Assembly (NCBI GenBank): GCA_963805475.1
Contig: CAWDUO010000001.1
Coordinates: forward strand, 162,135-226,134
Origin: VRUE01 sp963805475
Lineage (GTDB): Bacteria > Actinomycetota > Thermoleophilia > Solirubrobacterales > 70-9
Length of the DNA stretch: 64,000 bases
Direction: 5' to 3'
In this document: in pieces, positions 43,293 to 51,799 of the stretch
Numbering within the stretch: position 1 is the stretch's first letter
Layout: the number at the start of each line of letters is the position of its first letter
Notes under the pieces: model-generated
Databases searched by the model: none
Told to the model about the DNA's origin: nothing
What the model saw: the letters and a program-made list of their open reading frames with translations, nothing else
Position numbers and translations under genes: made by a program

Positions 43293-45577
43293 GAGTCCTG
43301 GTGACCGGCGGCGGCGGCTTCATCGGCTCGCACGTGGTCGACCGGCTGATGCGCGACGGCCACACCCCGCGGATCTTCGACCTCAGCGCCTCGCCCTACC
43401 ACTCGCCGCTCGAAGTGGAGACCTTCACCGGCAGCATCACCGACCCGGCCAACCTCGACCTGGCGATGCGCGACTGCGACGCGGTCGTTCACCTGGCCGC
43501 GGTCGCCGACGTCGCCCACGTGCACGCCGACCCGGTGCTCGCCGAGGAGGTCAACACGCGCGGCACGCTCAACGTGCTCGAGGCCGCCTGCCGGGCCGAG
43601 GTCGGCCGCGTCGTCTACGGCTCGACCACCTGGGCCTACAGCGACTGCGCCGAGCAGGCGGTCGACGAGGACACGCCGATCCCGGCGCCGCGCCACCTCT
43701 ACACGGCGACCAAGCTGGCCGGCGAGACCTACTGCGCCGGCTACGCCGAGCTGTTCGAGCTGGAGTCGACGGTGCTGCGTTTCGGCATCCCCTACGGGCC
43801 GCGCGCCCGCGCCGCCGGCGTCGTCGCCAAGTTCACCGACCTGGCGCTGGAAGGCAAGCCGCTGACGATCGCCGGCGACGGCAGCCAGTGCCGTAGCTTC
43901 ATCTACGTCGAGGACCTCGCCGACGGGATCGTCGCCTCGCTCGCGCCGGCCGGCGCCAACCGCACCTACAACCTCTCCGGCGACGAGGTCGTGACGATCC
44001 TCGAAATCGCCGAGCGGGTGCAGGAAAACACCGAGGGCTGCGAGATCGTCCACACGCCGCCGCGTCCCGGGGACTTCCCGGGCAAGGAGATCTCCAACGC
44101 GCGGGCGCTGGAGGAGCTCGGCTGGAGAGCGGAGACGAGCTTCCGCGAGGGGGTGCGCCGCTACGTCGAGTGGGTGCGCACGACGACCCGGCCACCCGAC
44201 CCCGTGCCCGGCCTGAAGCCGGTGCTGCGCGGCAGCGCCGGGACCGAGGAGCGGCCGCCGCGGGTGCTGGTCCTGACCGCCGACATCGGCGAGGGGCACG
44301 ACCTGCCGGCGCGGATGATCAGGGAGGAGGTCGAACGCGACGTGCCCGAGGCCGAGGTCGAGATCGTCGACGGGCTGAAGGCGATGGGGCGGATCTCCTC
44401 CTCGGTGGCGCGCGACGGCTCGCGCTTCACCTTCCGCTGGATGCCCTGGCTGTTCGACCTCCAGTACTGGCTGATCACCAGGTTCGCGCCGACGCGCTGG
44501 CTGATGCACCACCTCAGCTACCTGCTCGGCGCCCGCGGCCTGATGCGCGCGATCGAGCGCTACCAGCCCGACGTCGTCGTCTCCACCTACCCGGGCGTCA
44601 CCGCGGTGCTCGGCATGCTGCGCGAGAACCGCCGCCTGCTCGTCCCGGTGCACTCGGCGATCACCGACCTCGCCGGGCTGCGCTACTGGGCCCATCCCGG
44701 GATCGACCTGCACTACGTCACCCACCCCGAGTCGGTCGAGGAGGTCGAGCGGCTGGTCGGCCCGGGCAGCGTCGAGTGGCTGCGCCCCCCGATCGCCCGC
44801 GACTTCCTGATGCCGCGCACCCGCGCCGCCGCGCGCGAGGCGCTCGACCTGCCGACCCACGGGCGCCTCGTGCTCGTCTCCGGCGGCGGCTGGGGGATCG
44901 GCGACCTGGAAGGGGCGATCGACGCGGCGCTCTCGGTCGAGGACGCCCTCGTCGTCTGCATCGCCGGCCGCAACGACGCGGCGCGCGAGAAGCTCGAGCA
45001 GCGCTACGCGAGCAACGGGCGGGTGAAGGTGCTCGGCTTCACCGAGCAGATGAGCGACTGGATGGCGGCCGCCGACGCGATGGTCCACTCAACCGCCGGG
45101 CTGACCGTGCTCGAGGCGCACATCCGCGGCTGTCCGGTCGTCTCCTACGGCTTCTCCGCCGGCCACCTGCGCGCCAACAACGCCGCCTTCGAGCGCTTCG
45201 GCCTGGCCGAGGTGGCGCGCTCGGGACACGAGCTCGAGTCGGTGCTCCGCCACATGGCGAAAGAGCGCCGCTCGCCCGACTCCAGCTTCGCCTCGCTGCC
45301 CTCGATCTCCTCGCGCGTGCTCGGCGCGCGGCCGCGGATCAAGCCGCAGCCGGTCTGGCGCCTGCGCATGGAGCGGGTCGCGGCGGCGGTCAGCGTCGCC
45401 GCCCTGGCGGTCGTCCTGCTGTTCACCGTGATCGACCGCGAAGCCCCCTACAAGGTGGTCGCCAAGCCGCTCGAGGGCCGCATCCACTTCGGCAAGGACG
45501 AAGACGAAACGGCGCCCGCGGTGCAGGAAGGCCACCCGGCCCCCGCCCACGGCGCCGCCGCCCGCGAAGCCCGTTGA
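43289..45577 (+). CDS. Fused NAD-dependent sugar epimerase/dehydratase and GT-B glycosyltransferase
   Basis: 762 residues. Residues 1-310 are a short-chain extended dehydrogenase: VTGGGGFIGSHVVDRL (NAD loop), STTWAYSD and the YxxxK active site YTATK, then GDGSQCRSFIYVEDLADGI. After a linker, residues 330-670 form a GT-B transferase like MGDG synthase/MurG: RVLVLTADIGEGHDLPARMI, the DVVVSTYPGVT region, VHSAITDLAGLRYW, VSGGGWGIGDLEGAI, and LGFTEQMSDWMAAADAMVHSTAGLTVLEAHIRG. One membrane helix follows near 698-718, then a charged tail. The fusion suggests that a sugar nucleotide is made and transferred in one complex at the membrane, probably for a glycolipid or polysaccharide. It overlaps the deacetylase gene by 4 bases. 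Confidence 0.85.
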   Translation: MRVLVTGGGGFIGSHVVDRLMRDGHTPRIFDLSASPYHSPLEVETFTGSITDPANLDLAMRDCDAVVHLAAVADVAHVHADPVLAEEVNTRGTLNVLEAACRAEVGRVVYGSTTWAYSDCAEQAVDEDTPIPAPRHLYTATKLAGETYCAGYAELFELESTVLRFGIPYGPRARAAGVVAKFTDLALEGKPLTIAGDGSQCRSFIYVEDLADGIVASLAPAGANRTYNLSGDEVVTILEIAERVQENTEGCEIVHTPPRPGDFPGKEISNARALEELGWRAETSFREGVRRYVEWVRTTTRPPDPVPGLKPVLRGSAGTEERPPRVLVLTADIGEGHDLPARMIREEVERDVPEAEVEIVDGLKAMGRISSSVARDGSRFTFRWMPWLFDLQYWLITRFAPTRWLMHHLSYLLGARGLMRAIERYQPDVVVSTYPGVTAVLGMLRENRRLLVPVHSAITDLAGLRYWAHPGIDLHYVTHPESVEEVERLVGPGSVEWLRPPIARDFLMPRTRAAAREALDLPTHGRLVLVSGGGWGIGDLEGAIDAALSVEDALVVCIAGRNDAAREKLEQRYASNGRVKVLGFTEQMSDWMAAADAMVHSTAGLTVLEAHIRGCPVVSYGFSAGHLRANNAAFERFGLAEVARSGHELESVLRHMAKERRSPDSSFASLPSISSRVLGARPRIKPQPVWRLRMERVAAAVSVAALAVVLLFTVIDREAPYKVVAKPLEGRIHFGKDEDETAPAVQEGHPAPAHGAAAREAR

Positions 45578-46227
45578 TCGCGGCCCCGCTGGCCCCGCAC
45601 TCGCCGCGGGTCGCGGAGCGGCTGGGGATATTGCGGCGCCAGGAGGGAGTCGGGGGCGTCGCGCTCACCTTCGACGACGGCCCGCACCCGCAGGGGACGC
45701 CGCTGGTGCTGGAGATCCTGCGCGAGGCCGGTGCGCCGGCCACCTTCTTCTGCGTCGGCGAGCAGGTCGAGCGGCGGCCCGCGCTGGCCGCCGAGATCGC
45801 CGCCGCCGGCCACCGGGTCGAGCTGCACTGCCACCGCCACCGCAGCGCGCTGCGCCTGACCAGCCGGCAGTTCATCGACGACGCCGAGCGCGGCCGGGCG
45901 GCGATCGAGGGGGCGAGCGGCCAGGCGGTCGCCGACCACCGGCCGCCCTACGGCGTCTACACCGGCGCCGCCCTGCGCGCCGTCCGCGAGCGCGGCTGGC
46001 GGCCGGTGCTCTGGTCGCGCTGGGGGAGGGACTGGCGCGGACGGGCTACCGCTCGCTCGATCGCCCGCCTGGCGACCGGCTCTGCCCGCGCCGGGGACAT
46101 CGTCCTACTGCACGACGCAGACTGCTACAGCACCCCCGGCTCCTGGGCGCGCACCGTCGCGGCCCTGCCGATCATCCTCGAGGAGCTCGGCGCGCGGGGG
46201 CTGAAGACTGTTGCGCTGCGGCGCTGA
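45574..46227 (+). CDS. NodB-type polysaccharide deacetylase
   Basis: 217 residues with a TTG start inside the previous stop (TTGA overlap). NodB homology motifs: TFDDGPHPQGTPLVLEIL with the catalytic and metal-binding Asp pair, VELHCHRHRSALRLT with the metal His residues (HxxxH-like), DHRPPYGVYT (motif 3), LWSRWGRDWRG, and IVLLHDADCY with the final His. It removes N-acetyl groups from GlcNAc-type residues in a metal-dependent way. With the preceding aminotransferase and epimerase-glycosyltransferase it likely modifies a cell-surface glycan. There is no signal peptide, so it may act on a lipid-linked precursor inside the cell. Confidence 0.86.
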   Translation: MIAAPLAPHSPRVAERLGILRRQEGVGGVALTFDDGPHPQGTPLVLEILREAGAPATFFCVGEQVERRPALAAEIAAAGHRVELHCHRHRSALRLTSRQFIDDAERGRAAIEGASGQAVADHRPPYGVYTGAALRAVRERGWRPVLWSRWGRDWRGRATARSIARLATGSARAGDIVLLHDADCYSTPGSWARTVAALPIILEELGARGLKTVALRR

Positions 46228-46475
46228 GAGGGCGGCGCGAGCGTCCACTGCTCGCAGCCGGCGAAGGCTTCGTCGAGCCGCCGCGCCATCGCGCTCCTCC
46301 TCGGGGGCCGGTCCTGGTCGAAGATCTCTCCTGACATTGAGCCTTTCTCCGTCCTGTAGGGGGCGTTCACATAACACTCTCGCCTCGATCGGACGAAAAA
46401 CCCGCAACTAGCGAAAAGTGGCCGCAGTTTGCGCGAAGTGTCACGACTTGCGCGGTTCTCTAGACTGGAGCCACG
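46228..46475. other. Intergenic region upstream of rpmE
   Basis: These 248 bases precede the ribosomal protein L31 gene and should contain its promoter, but I see no clear -35/-10 pair at a good spacing. The stretch from 46370 to 46440 is less GC-rich than the rest, with A-rich tracts, as expected of a promoter. A 70-codon frame runs on the other strand (46125-46337) but overlaps the deacetylase gene and is not convincing. No zinc-uptake-regulator box was recognised. Confidence 0.4.
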
Positions 46476-46691
46476 ATGAAAGCCGCGATCCATCCCGAGT
46501 ACCAGCTCGCCCACGTGCACTGCTCGTGCGGCAACCAGTTCTACACCCGCTCCACGGTGGCGGACCTGCACGTCGAGCTCTGCTCGGAGTGCCACCCGTT
46601 CTACACCGGAAAGCAGAAGCTCGTCGACACCGGCGGCCGGGTCGAGCGCTTCCAGCGCCGCCAGGCGAAGCGCGCCAAGGCCGCCCGCTAG
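46476..46691 (+). CDS. rpmE: 50S ribosomal protein L31 (zinc-binding form)
   Basis: 71 residues, full length. It has MKAAIHPEY, then CSCGNQF and CSECHPFYTGKQKLVDTGGRVERFQRR, the CxC and CxxC pairs that bind zinc in the Cys-containing form of L31, and the conserved tail. It heads the rpmE-DUF1385-prfA-prmC-sua5 group common in actinobacteria. The next gene starts 3 bases after the stop. Confidence 0.97.
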   Translation: MKAAIHPEYQLAHVHCSCGNQFYTRSTVADLHVELCSECHPFYTGKQKLVDTGGRVERFQRRQAKRAKAAR

Positions 46692-46694
46692 GGG

Positions 46695-47705
46695 ATGGGC
46701 GCGGAGACGGCCTCTCCGCGGTCGTCCGAGGCCACTTCGGCGAACGGGGCGGACCCGCTGCGCATGCCCGACGGGGCGCTGGTCGCCAAGCGCGACGCGC
46801 CGGTCGGCGGCCAGGCGGTGCTCGAGGGGGTGATGATGCGCGGCGTCTCCGGCTGGGCCGTCGCTGTGCGCAACCCCGAGGGCCAGATCGAGCTCAGCTC
46901 GGAAGCGCTCGTCCCGTGGGCGACGCGCCGCCGCCTCTGGCGGGTGCCGGTGCTGCGCGGCGTCGTCGCCCTCGGCGAATCGCTGAAGATCGGCTTCCGC
47001 GCCCTGGCGATCTCCGCCAACGCGCAGATGGAGGTCGACGAGGACGGCGAGAAGGAGGAGATCGGCGGCTTCGTCTGGGGGGCGACGATCGTCCTCTCGA
47101 TGGCGCTGGCGATCGGGCTCTTCTTCGTCGTCCCGGTCGGCCTGACCAGCCTGATCAAGGACCAGCTCGGCTCGCCCTTGCTCTTCTGGCTGATCGAGGG
47201 GCTGCTGCGCACGGGGCTGTTCATCGGCTACATCGCCGCGATCAGCCGCCTGCCGGACCTGCGGCGCGTGTTCGAGTACCACGGCGCCGAGCACAAGACG
47301 ATCTCCTGCTACGAGGCCGAAGACGAGCTCGTGCCCGCCCGGGCGAAGCTCTACTCGCGCCTGCACCCGCGCTGCGGCACCAGCTTCCTGCTGATCGTGA
47401 TGGTGCTGGCGATCTTCGTCTTCGCGCCGATCGGCCTGCCCGCCTGGTACTGGCTGCTCGCCTCGCGCATCCTCGGCATCCCGCTGATCGCCGGCCTCTC
47501 CTACGAGGTGATCAAGTGGGCCGGCAAGAACCGCCGCAAGCGCTGGGTGCGCGCGGTGATGTGGCCCGGGTTGATGCTGCAGAATCTGACCACGCGCGAG
47601 CCGGACGAAGAACAGCTCGCGGTGGCGATCGCCTCGCTGGAGAAGGTCTTGGCGGAGGAGAAACCCGCCGCGGCCGGCGAGGCCCCGATCGAGATCGTCG
47701 CTTAG
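46695..47705 (+). CDS. DUF1385 family membrane protein (YqhQ-like)
   Basis: 336 residues. The family core is GGQAVLEGVMMRG near residue 39, then LRGVVALGESLKIGFRALAISAN, four or so membrane helices (about 128-150, 155-180, 230-255, 258-280), and EYHGAEHKTISCYEAEDELVPARA with the His/Glu cluster typical of DUF1385, followed by HPRCGTSFLLIVM. YqhQ in Bacillus is a membrane protein that couples to metal and division phenotypes, but the function is unsettled. It lies between rpmE and prfA as in many Gram-positive genomes. Confidence 0.9.
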   Translation: MGAETASPRSSEATSANGADPLRMPDGALVAKRDAPVGGQAVLEGVMMRGVSGWAVAVRNPEGQIELSSEALVPWATRRRLWRVPVLRGVVALGESLKIGFRALAISANAQMEVDEDGEKEEIGGFVWGATIVLSMALAIGLFFVVPVGLTSLIKDQLGSPLLFWLIEGLLRTGLFIGYIAAISRLPDLRRVFEYHGAEHKTISCYEAEDELVPARAKLYSRLHPRCGTSFLLIVMVLAIFVFAPIGLPAWYWLLASRILGIPLIAGLSYEVIKWAGKNRRKRWVRAVMWPGLMLQNLTTREPDEEQLAVAIASLEKVLAEEKPAAAGEAPIEIVA

Positions 47706-47725
47706 CTTCGCCGTAAGCTGACGGC

Positions 47726-48790
47726 ATGATCGAGGCGCTCGTTGAACAGATCGAGGCGCGCTTCTCTGAGTTGGAGGAGCTTATGGCGGACCCCGCCGTC
47801 ATCGCGGATCGGCAGCGGTATGCGGAGGTGGGGCGGGAATACCGCGAGCTGGAGCCTGCCCGGAAGCTGGCCGGGGAGTACCGGACGCTCGGCGATGACC
47901 TGGAGGGGGCTCGGGAGCTGCTGGAGGAGGGTGAGGACGCGGAGCTGCGGAAGGTCGTCGAGGAGGCGCCCGGGCGGCTGGCTGAGCTGGAGGAGGAGAT
48001 CCGGCTGGCGATGGTCGAGCGGGATCCGAACGACGCGAAGAACGTGCTGGTCGAGATCCGCGCCGGGACCGGGGGGGACGAGGCGGCGCTGTTCGCCGGC
48101 GACCTCTACAAGATGCTCACCCGCTACGCCGAAGAGCGCGGCTTCGCGACCGAGGTGCTCTCGCAGTCGGCGGCCGAGGTCGGCGGCTTCAAGGAGGTGA
48201 CCTTCGCGATCAAGGGCGAGGGCGCCTACTCGATCTTCAAGTACGAGGGCGGCACGCACCGCGTGCAGCGGGTGCCGGAGACCGAGTCCCAGGGCCGCAT
48301 CCACACCTCGACCGCGACCGTCGCGGTGCTGCCCGAGGCCGAGGAGGTCGAGGTCGAGATCGACCCGAACGACCTCCAGGTCGACGTCTACCGCTCCTCC
48401 GGCCCGGGCGGGCAGTCGGTCAACACGACCGACTCGGCGGTGCGGATCACGCACGGGCCGAGCGGCATCGTCGTCTCGATGCAGGACGAGAAGTCGCAGC
48501 TGCAGAACCGCGAGAAGGCGATGCGGGTGCTGCGCGCCCGCCTGCTGGAGCGCGAGATCGCCGAGCAGCAGGCGAAGGTCGCGGCCGAGCGCAAGGCGCA
48601 GGTCGGCAGCGGCGAGCGCTCGGAGAAGGTCCGCACCTACAACTTCCCCCAGGGCCGCGTCACCGACCACCGGATCAAGCTGACGACGCACAACATCGAC
48701 GCCGTCCTGGCCGGCGACCTGAGCGAGTTCACCGATGCCTTGGCGGCGGAGGAGAAGCGGCAGAGGCTCGAGGCCGCCGCGGCGGTCTGA
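47726..48790 (+). CDS. prfA: Peptide chain release factor 1
   Basis: 354 residues. Domain 2 contains the codon-recognition region with the PxT-type tripeptide in the segment VPETESQGRIHTSTATVAV; the catalytic GGQ is in SSGPGGQSVNTTDSAVRITH near residue 228, with Gln as the methylation target of PrmC encoded next. It releases nascent chains at UAA and UAG. The stop codon itself is the first part of a long hairpin element (48787-48906), so the last codon and stop may come from the element; the C terminus ends LEAAAAV. Confidence 0.97.
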   Translation: MIEALVEQIEARFSELEELMADPAVIADRQRYAEVGREYRELEPARKLAGEYRTLGDDLEGARELLEEGEDAELRKVVEEAPGRLAELEEEIRLAMVERDPNDAKNVLVEIRAGTGGDEAALFAGDLYKMLTRYAEERGFATEVLSQSAAEVGGFKEVTFAIKGEGAYSIFKYEGGTHRVQRVPETESQGRIHTSTATVAVLPEAEEVEVEIDPNDLQVDVYRSSGPGGQSVNTTDSAVRITHGPSGIVVSMQDEKSQLQNREKAMRVLRARLLEREIAEQQAKVAAERKAQVGSGERSEKVRTYNFPQGRVTDHRIKLTTHNIDAVLAGDLSEFTDALAAEEKRQRLEAAAAV

Positions 48791-48906
48791 GAACCTATCC
48801 CGGCAGGGGCTCCACTTAACTTTTTTGAGGACGTTTTCCGGTCGTCCGAGATCCGCGGCGCCAAAAAAGTACAAGACGTTCCGCCCCTACCGGGATAGGT
48901 TCTCAG
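48787..48906. repeat. Long palindromic element filling the prfA-prmC gap, loop with GTCCGAGAT
   Basis: CTGAGAACCTATCCCGGCAG (48787-48806, continuing GGGC to 48810) pairs with 48883-48906 at 23 of 24 positions. Inside, ACTTTTTTG pairs with CAAAAAAGT. The centre holds GTCCGAGAT (48844-48852), also present at the centre of the element at 40961. It begins within the prfA stop codon and ends one base before the prmC GTG, so it makes up the whole spacer. Confidence 0.9.
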
Positions 48907-48907
48907 C

Positions 48908-49792
48908 GTGGTCGCCACCCCCAGTACAAGCCGAGAAGCACTGTCGGCGGCCGTGGATGCTCTGCGGGCCGCCGGAGTCGAAAGCCCGCGCCTGGATGCT
49001 GAGCTGCTCTTGGCCGAGGCGACCGGATGGGACCGGGCGCGGCTGGCGGCTGAGCCGGAGGCGGGGGTGCCGGCGGATGCGGCGCGGCGGTTCGGGGAGA
49101 TGGGGCGGCGGCGGCTGCGGCGGGAGCCGGTGGCGTACATCCTCGGCCGCAAAGGGTTTCGGAACCTGGAGCTGGCGGTGGATCGGCGGGTGCTCGTTCC
49201 GCGGCCGGAGACTGAGCTGCTGGTCGAGTTGGCGGTGGAGGTGAGTCCGCGGCGTGTGCTGGACATGGGGACGGGCTCGGGCGCGATCGCGCTGGCGGTT
49301 GCGGATGAGCTGGCGGGGTGCGAGGTTGTTGCTACCGATACATCCCCTGCCGCCTTGGAAGTCGCGCGCGCCAATGCCGAGCGACTTGGGTTCGCCGAGC
49401 GGGTCGAGTTCGTCGAGGGAATGCTGCCGGGGGGAGACGGGACCGGTCCCGCGGAACCGCTGTCCTTCGACCTGGTTCTCGCCAACCTGCCCTACGTGGC
49501 CGAGTCCGAGTGGGGGGAACTGGAGCCGGAGGTGACCGAGTGGGAGCCGCGCGAGGCGCTGCTGGGCGGTCCCGACGGCCTCGACGTGATCCGCGCCGCG
49601 ATCCCGGTGTGCGTTCGCCTTTTGTCGGCCTCAGCGCCACAAAAGGCGAACGCGGGCGGTGCGTTGGCGCTGGAGGTCGGAGACGGCCAGGCCGGGGCGG
49701 TCGCCGAGCTGCTCTTCGAGGCCGGCTTCGGGGCGGTCGAGACGCGCTCCGACCTCGCCGGCATCCCCCGCGTGGTCTGGGGCCAGTCGTGA
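48908..49792 (+). CDS. prmC: Release factor glutamine methyltransferase with a palindromic insertion
   Basis: 294 residues, GTG start. The N-terminal helical domain recognises the release factor; motif I is VLDMGTGSGAIALAVADEL, and the catalytic (N/D)PPY-type motif appears as ANLPY with Leu in place of the first Pro. It methylates the GGQ Gln of the factor encoded upstream. After DGLDVIRAAIPVC the sequence RLLSASAPQKANAGG (residues about 234-248) is unusual and is encoded by a hairpin element; typical proteins go straight to LRPGGxLALEVG. A further palindromic repeat starts 12 bases after the stop. Confidence 0.92.
   Translation: MVATPSTSREALSAAVDALRAAGVESPRLDAELLLAEATGWDRARLAAEPEAGVPADAARRFGEMGRRRLRREPVAYILGRKGFRNLELAVDRRVLVPRPETELLVELAVEVSPRRVLDMGTGSGAIALAVADELAGCEVVATDTSPAALEVARANAERLGFAERVEFVEGMLPGGDGTGPAEPLSFDLVLANLPYVAESEWGELEPEVTEWEPREALLGGPDGLDVIRAAIPVCVRLLSASAPQKANAGGALALEVGDGQAGAVAELLFEAGFGAVETRSDLAGIPRVVWGQS
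49611..49653. repeat. Palindromic element inside prmC, GCGTTCGC family
   Basis: GCGTTCGCCTTTTGT (49611-49625) and its exact complement ACAAAAGGCGAACGC (49639-49653) flank a 13-base loop. The intergenic element at 53632 has the same design and nearly the same arms, with a 13-base loop too, so the family is found both inside and between genes. Confidence 0.88.
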
Positions 49793-49803
49793 CCCCCCGG
49801 GTG

Positions 49804-49850
49804 TTCCGCTGTTCCTTTTCCCTGTTATCCGAGGGAAAGGAACAGCGGAA
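49804..49850. repeat. Palindromic repeat, TTCCGCTGTTCC family, copy 4
   Basis: TTCCGCTGTTCCTTTTCCCT (49804-49823) and AGGGAAAGGAACAGCGGAA (49832-49850) differ by one base of length; the loop contains GTTATCC. It lies between prmC and the Sua5 gene, 11 bases after one stop and 9 before the next start. Confidence 0.85.
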
Positions 49851-49859
49851 GGTTCAGAT

Positions 49860-50504
49860 ATGACCGAGATTGTCTCCATAGAGCGGGATGGGGGTGCGGC
49901 CGCGCGGGCGGCGCTGGAGCGGACGATCGGCTCCGGCGGCGGCGCCTTGTTTCCTGCCGACGGGCTGTACGGGCTCGCCTGCGACCCGCTCGACGCGGCG
50001 GCGATCGCCCGGATCCACCGGATCAAGGGCCGCGACGACGGCAAGCCCTCCGCGGTCATGTACTTCTCGCCGCTGGCGATGCGCGAGCTGGTCGAGGGGC
50101 TCGGGCCGCGCACCCGGCGGGCGGCCGGCGCCCTGCTGCCGGGCCCGGTGACGCTCGTCGTAGCCAATCCGGAGGGGCGTTACCCGCTCGCCTGCCGCGA
50201 GGACCCCTCGCGCCTCGGCGTGCGCCTGATCGGCGGCCCGCTGGCGGGGGCGATGTGCCCGCTCTTCCAGACCTCGGCCAACCTCAGCGGCGAGCCCGCC
50301 CCCGGCCGCTTCGCCGACGTCTCGCCGGGGATCGTCGAGGCCGTCGGCCTGGCGATCGACGGCGGCGAGCTGACCGGCCTGCCCTCGACCGTCGTCGACC
50401 TGACCCGCTTCGACGCCGACGGCGAGTGGTCCGTCCTGCGCGAAGGCGCGGTCTCGCAGGGGGACTTGGCTTCCAGGCTCGTTGGTATCGTCGATCCACC
50501 TTGA
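49860..50504 (+). CDS. Sua5/YciO/YrdC family threonylcarbamoyl-AMP synthase
   Basis: 214 residues. GGGALFPADGLYGLACDPLDAAAIARIHRIKGRDDGKPSAVMY is the YrdC signature including the KxR..KP(S/L) motif; later parts PGPVTLVV, LGVRLIGG and TSANLSGEPAP complete the fold. It makes threonylcarbamoyl-AMP for the t6A modification of tRNAs that read ANN codons. The length fits a YrdC without the extra Sua5 domain. The stop overlaps the glyA start (TTGA). This position after prmC is conserved in actinobacteria. Confidence 0.92.
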   Translation: MTEIVSIERDGGAAARAALERTIGSGGGALFPADGLYGLACDPLDAAAIARIHRIKGRDDGKPSAVMYFSPLAMRELVEGLGPRTRRAAGALLPGPVTLVVANPEGRYPLACREDPSRLGVRLIGGPLAGAMCPLFQTSANLSGEPAPGRFADVSPGIVEAVGLAIDGGELTGLPSTVVDLTRFDADGEWSVLREGAVSQGDLASRLVGIVDPP

Positions 50505-51781
50505 CCGACTTGCCCGAGAACCTCCAGGCGGCGCCCCTCTCCGAGGTCGATCCCGAGATCGCCGCGGTGCTCGAGGCCGAGCTGCGGCGCCAGCAGGGGA
50601 CGCTGGAGATGATCGCCTCGGAGAACTTCGTGCCGCAGGCGGTGCTGGAGGCGGTCGGCTCGGTGCTGACCAACAAGTACGCCGAGGGCTACCCCGGCAA
50701 CCGCTACTACGGCGGCTGCGAGGAGGTCGACGTCGCCGAGCAGCTGGCGATCGGGCGCGCCAAGGAGCTGTTCGGCGCCGAGCACGCAAACGTGCAGCCG
50801 CACGCCGGGGCGCAGGCCAACAACGCCGCCTACATGGCGCTGCTGGAACCCGGCGACACCTTCCTCGGGATGGCGCTCGACCACGGCGGCCACCTCAGCC
50901 ACGGGATGAAGATCAACGTCAGCGGCAAGCTCTACAACCCGGTTCCCTACCACGTGCGCCGCGAGGACCTGCGGGTCGACATGGAGGAGGTCGAGCGGCT
51001 CGCCCACGAGCACCGGCCGAAGCTGATCGTCGCCGGCTGGTCGGCCTACCCGCGCCAGCTCGACTTCGCCGCCTTCCGCGCGATCGCGGACTCGGTCGGG
51101 GCGAAGCTGATGGTCGACATGGCGCACTTCGCCGGACTCGTCGCCGCCGGTGAGCACCCGAACCCGGTCGAGCACGCCGACGTCGTCACGACGACGATCC
51201 ACAAGACCCTCTGCGGTCCGCGCAGCGGCATGATCCTCAGCACCGAGGAGCACGCAAAGGCGATCGACAAGGCGATCTTCCCCGGCCAGCAGGGCGGCCC
51301 GCTGATGCACACGATCGCCGCCAAGGCGGTGGCGCTGCGGATCGCCGCGAGCGAGCCCTTCCGCGCCCGCCAGCGGCAGACGATCGCCAATGCGCAGGCG
51401 CTCGCCGCGGGCCTGGAAGCCGGCGGCGTGCCGGTGTTGACCGGCGGCACCGACGTCCACCTCGTGCTCGTCGACCTGACCCCCAGCGGCCTCGACGGCA
51501 AGACCGCCGAGGACCGCCTGGAGGAGGTCGGGATCACGGTCAACCGCAACGCGATCCCCTTCGACGAGCGGCCGCCGATGAACCCCTCCGGCCTGCGAAT
51601 CGGCACGCCGGCGCTGACCACGCGCGGCCTGCTCGAGGACGACCTGTCCGAGATAGCCGCCGTGATCGCCGCCGCCCTCGGCCCCGACTTCGAGTCGGAA
51701 CGCGAGTCCCTCAAGGAGCGGACCAAAGCGCTGATGGACCGCTACCCGCTCTACCCCGATCTCGTCCCTGCCACAGCTTGA
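50501..51781 (+). CDS. glyA: Serine hydroxymethyltransferase
   Basis: 426 residues with a TTG start in the Sua5 stop. Family motifs: LEMIASENFVPQAVLEAVGSVLTNKYAEGYPGNRYYGG, ANVQPHAGAQANNAAY, MVDMAHFAGLVAAGEHPNP and the PLP-binding TTTIHKTLCGPRSGMI, where the Lys is followed by TLCGPR (commonly TLRGPR, a small change). It converts Ser and tetrahydrofolate to Gly and methylene-tetrahydrofolate. It is coupled to the t6A synthase gene and followed by a palindromic element. Confidence 0.96.
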   Translation: MTDLPENLQAAPLSEVDPEIAAVLEAELRRQQGTLEMIASENFVPQAVLEAVGSVLTNKYAEGYPGNRYYGGCEEVDVAEQLAIGRAKELFGAEHANVQPHAGAQANNAAYMALLEPGDTFLGMALDHGGHLSHGMKINVSGKLYNPVPYHVRREDLRVDMEEVERLAHEHRPKLIVAGWSAYPRQLDFAAFRAIADSVGAKLMVDMAHFAGLVAAGEHPNPVEHADVVTTTIHKTLCGPRSGMILSTEEHAKAIDKAIFPGQQGGPLMHTIAAKAVALRIAASEPFRARQRQTIANAQALAAGLEAGGVPVLTGGTDVHLVLVDLTPSGLDGKTAEDRLEEVGITVNRNAIPFDERPPMNPSGLRIGTPALTTRGLLEDDLSEIAAVIAAALGPDFESERESLKERTKALMDRYPLYPDLVPATA

Positions 51782-51799
51782 TCTGGGCTTCCTTCGTGT

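Noticed and set aside
46125..46337. A 70-codon frame on the minus strand with a purine-rich stretch before its ATG
   Set aside because: Most of it overlaps the end of the deacetylase gene in antisense, composition looks like a shadow of the plus-strand gene, and there is no recognisable domain.
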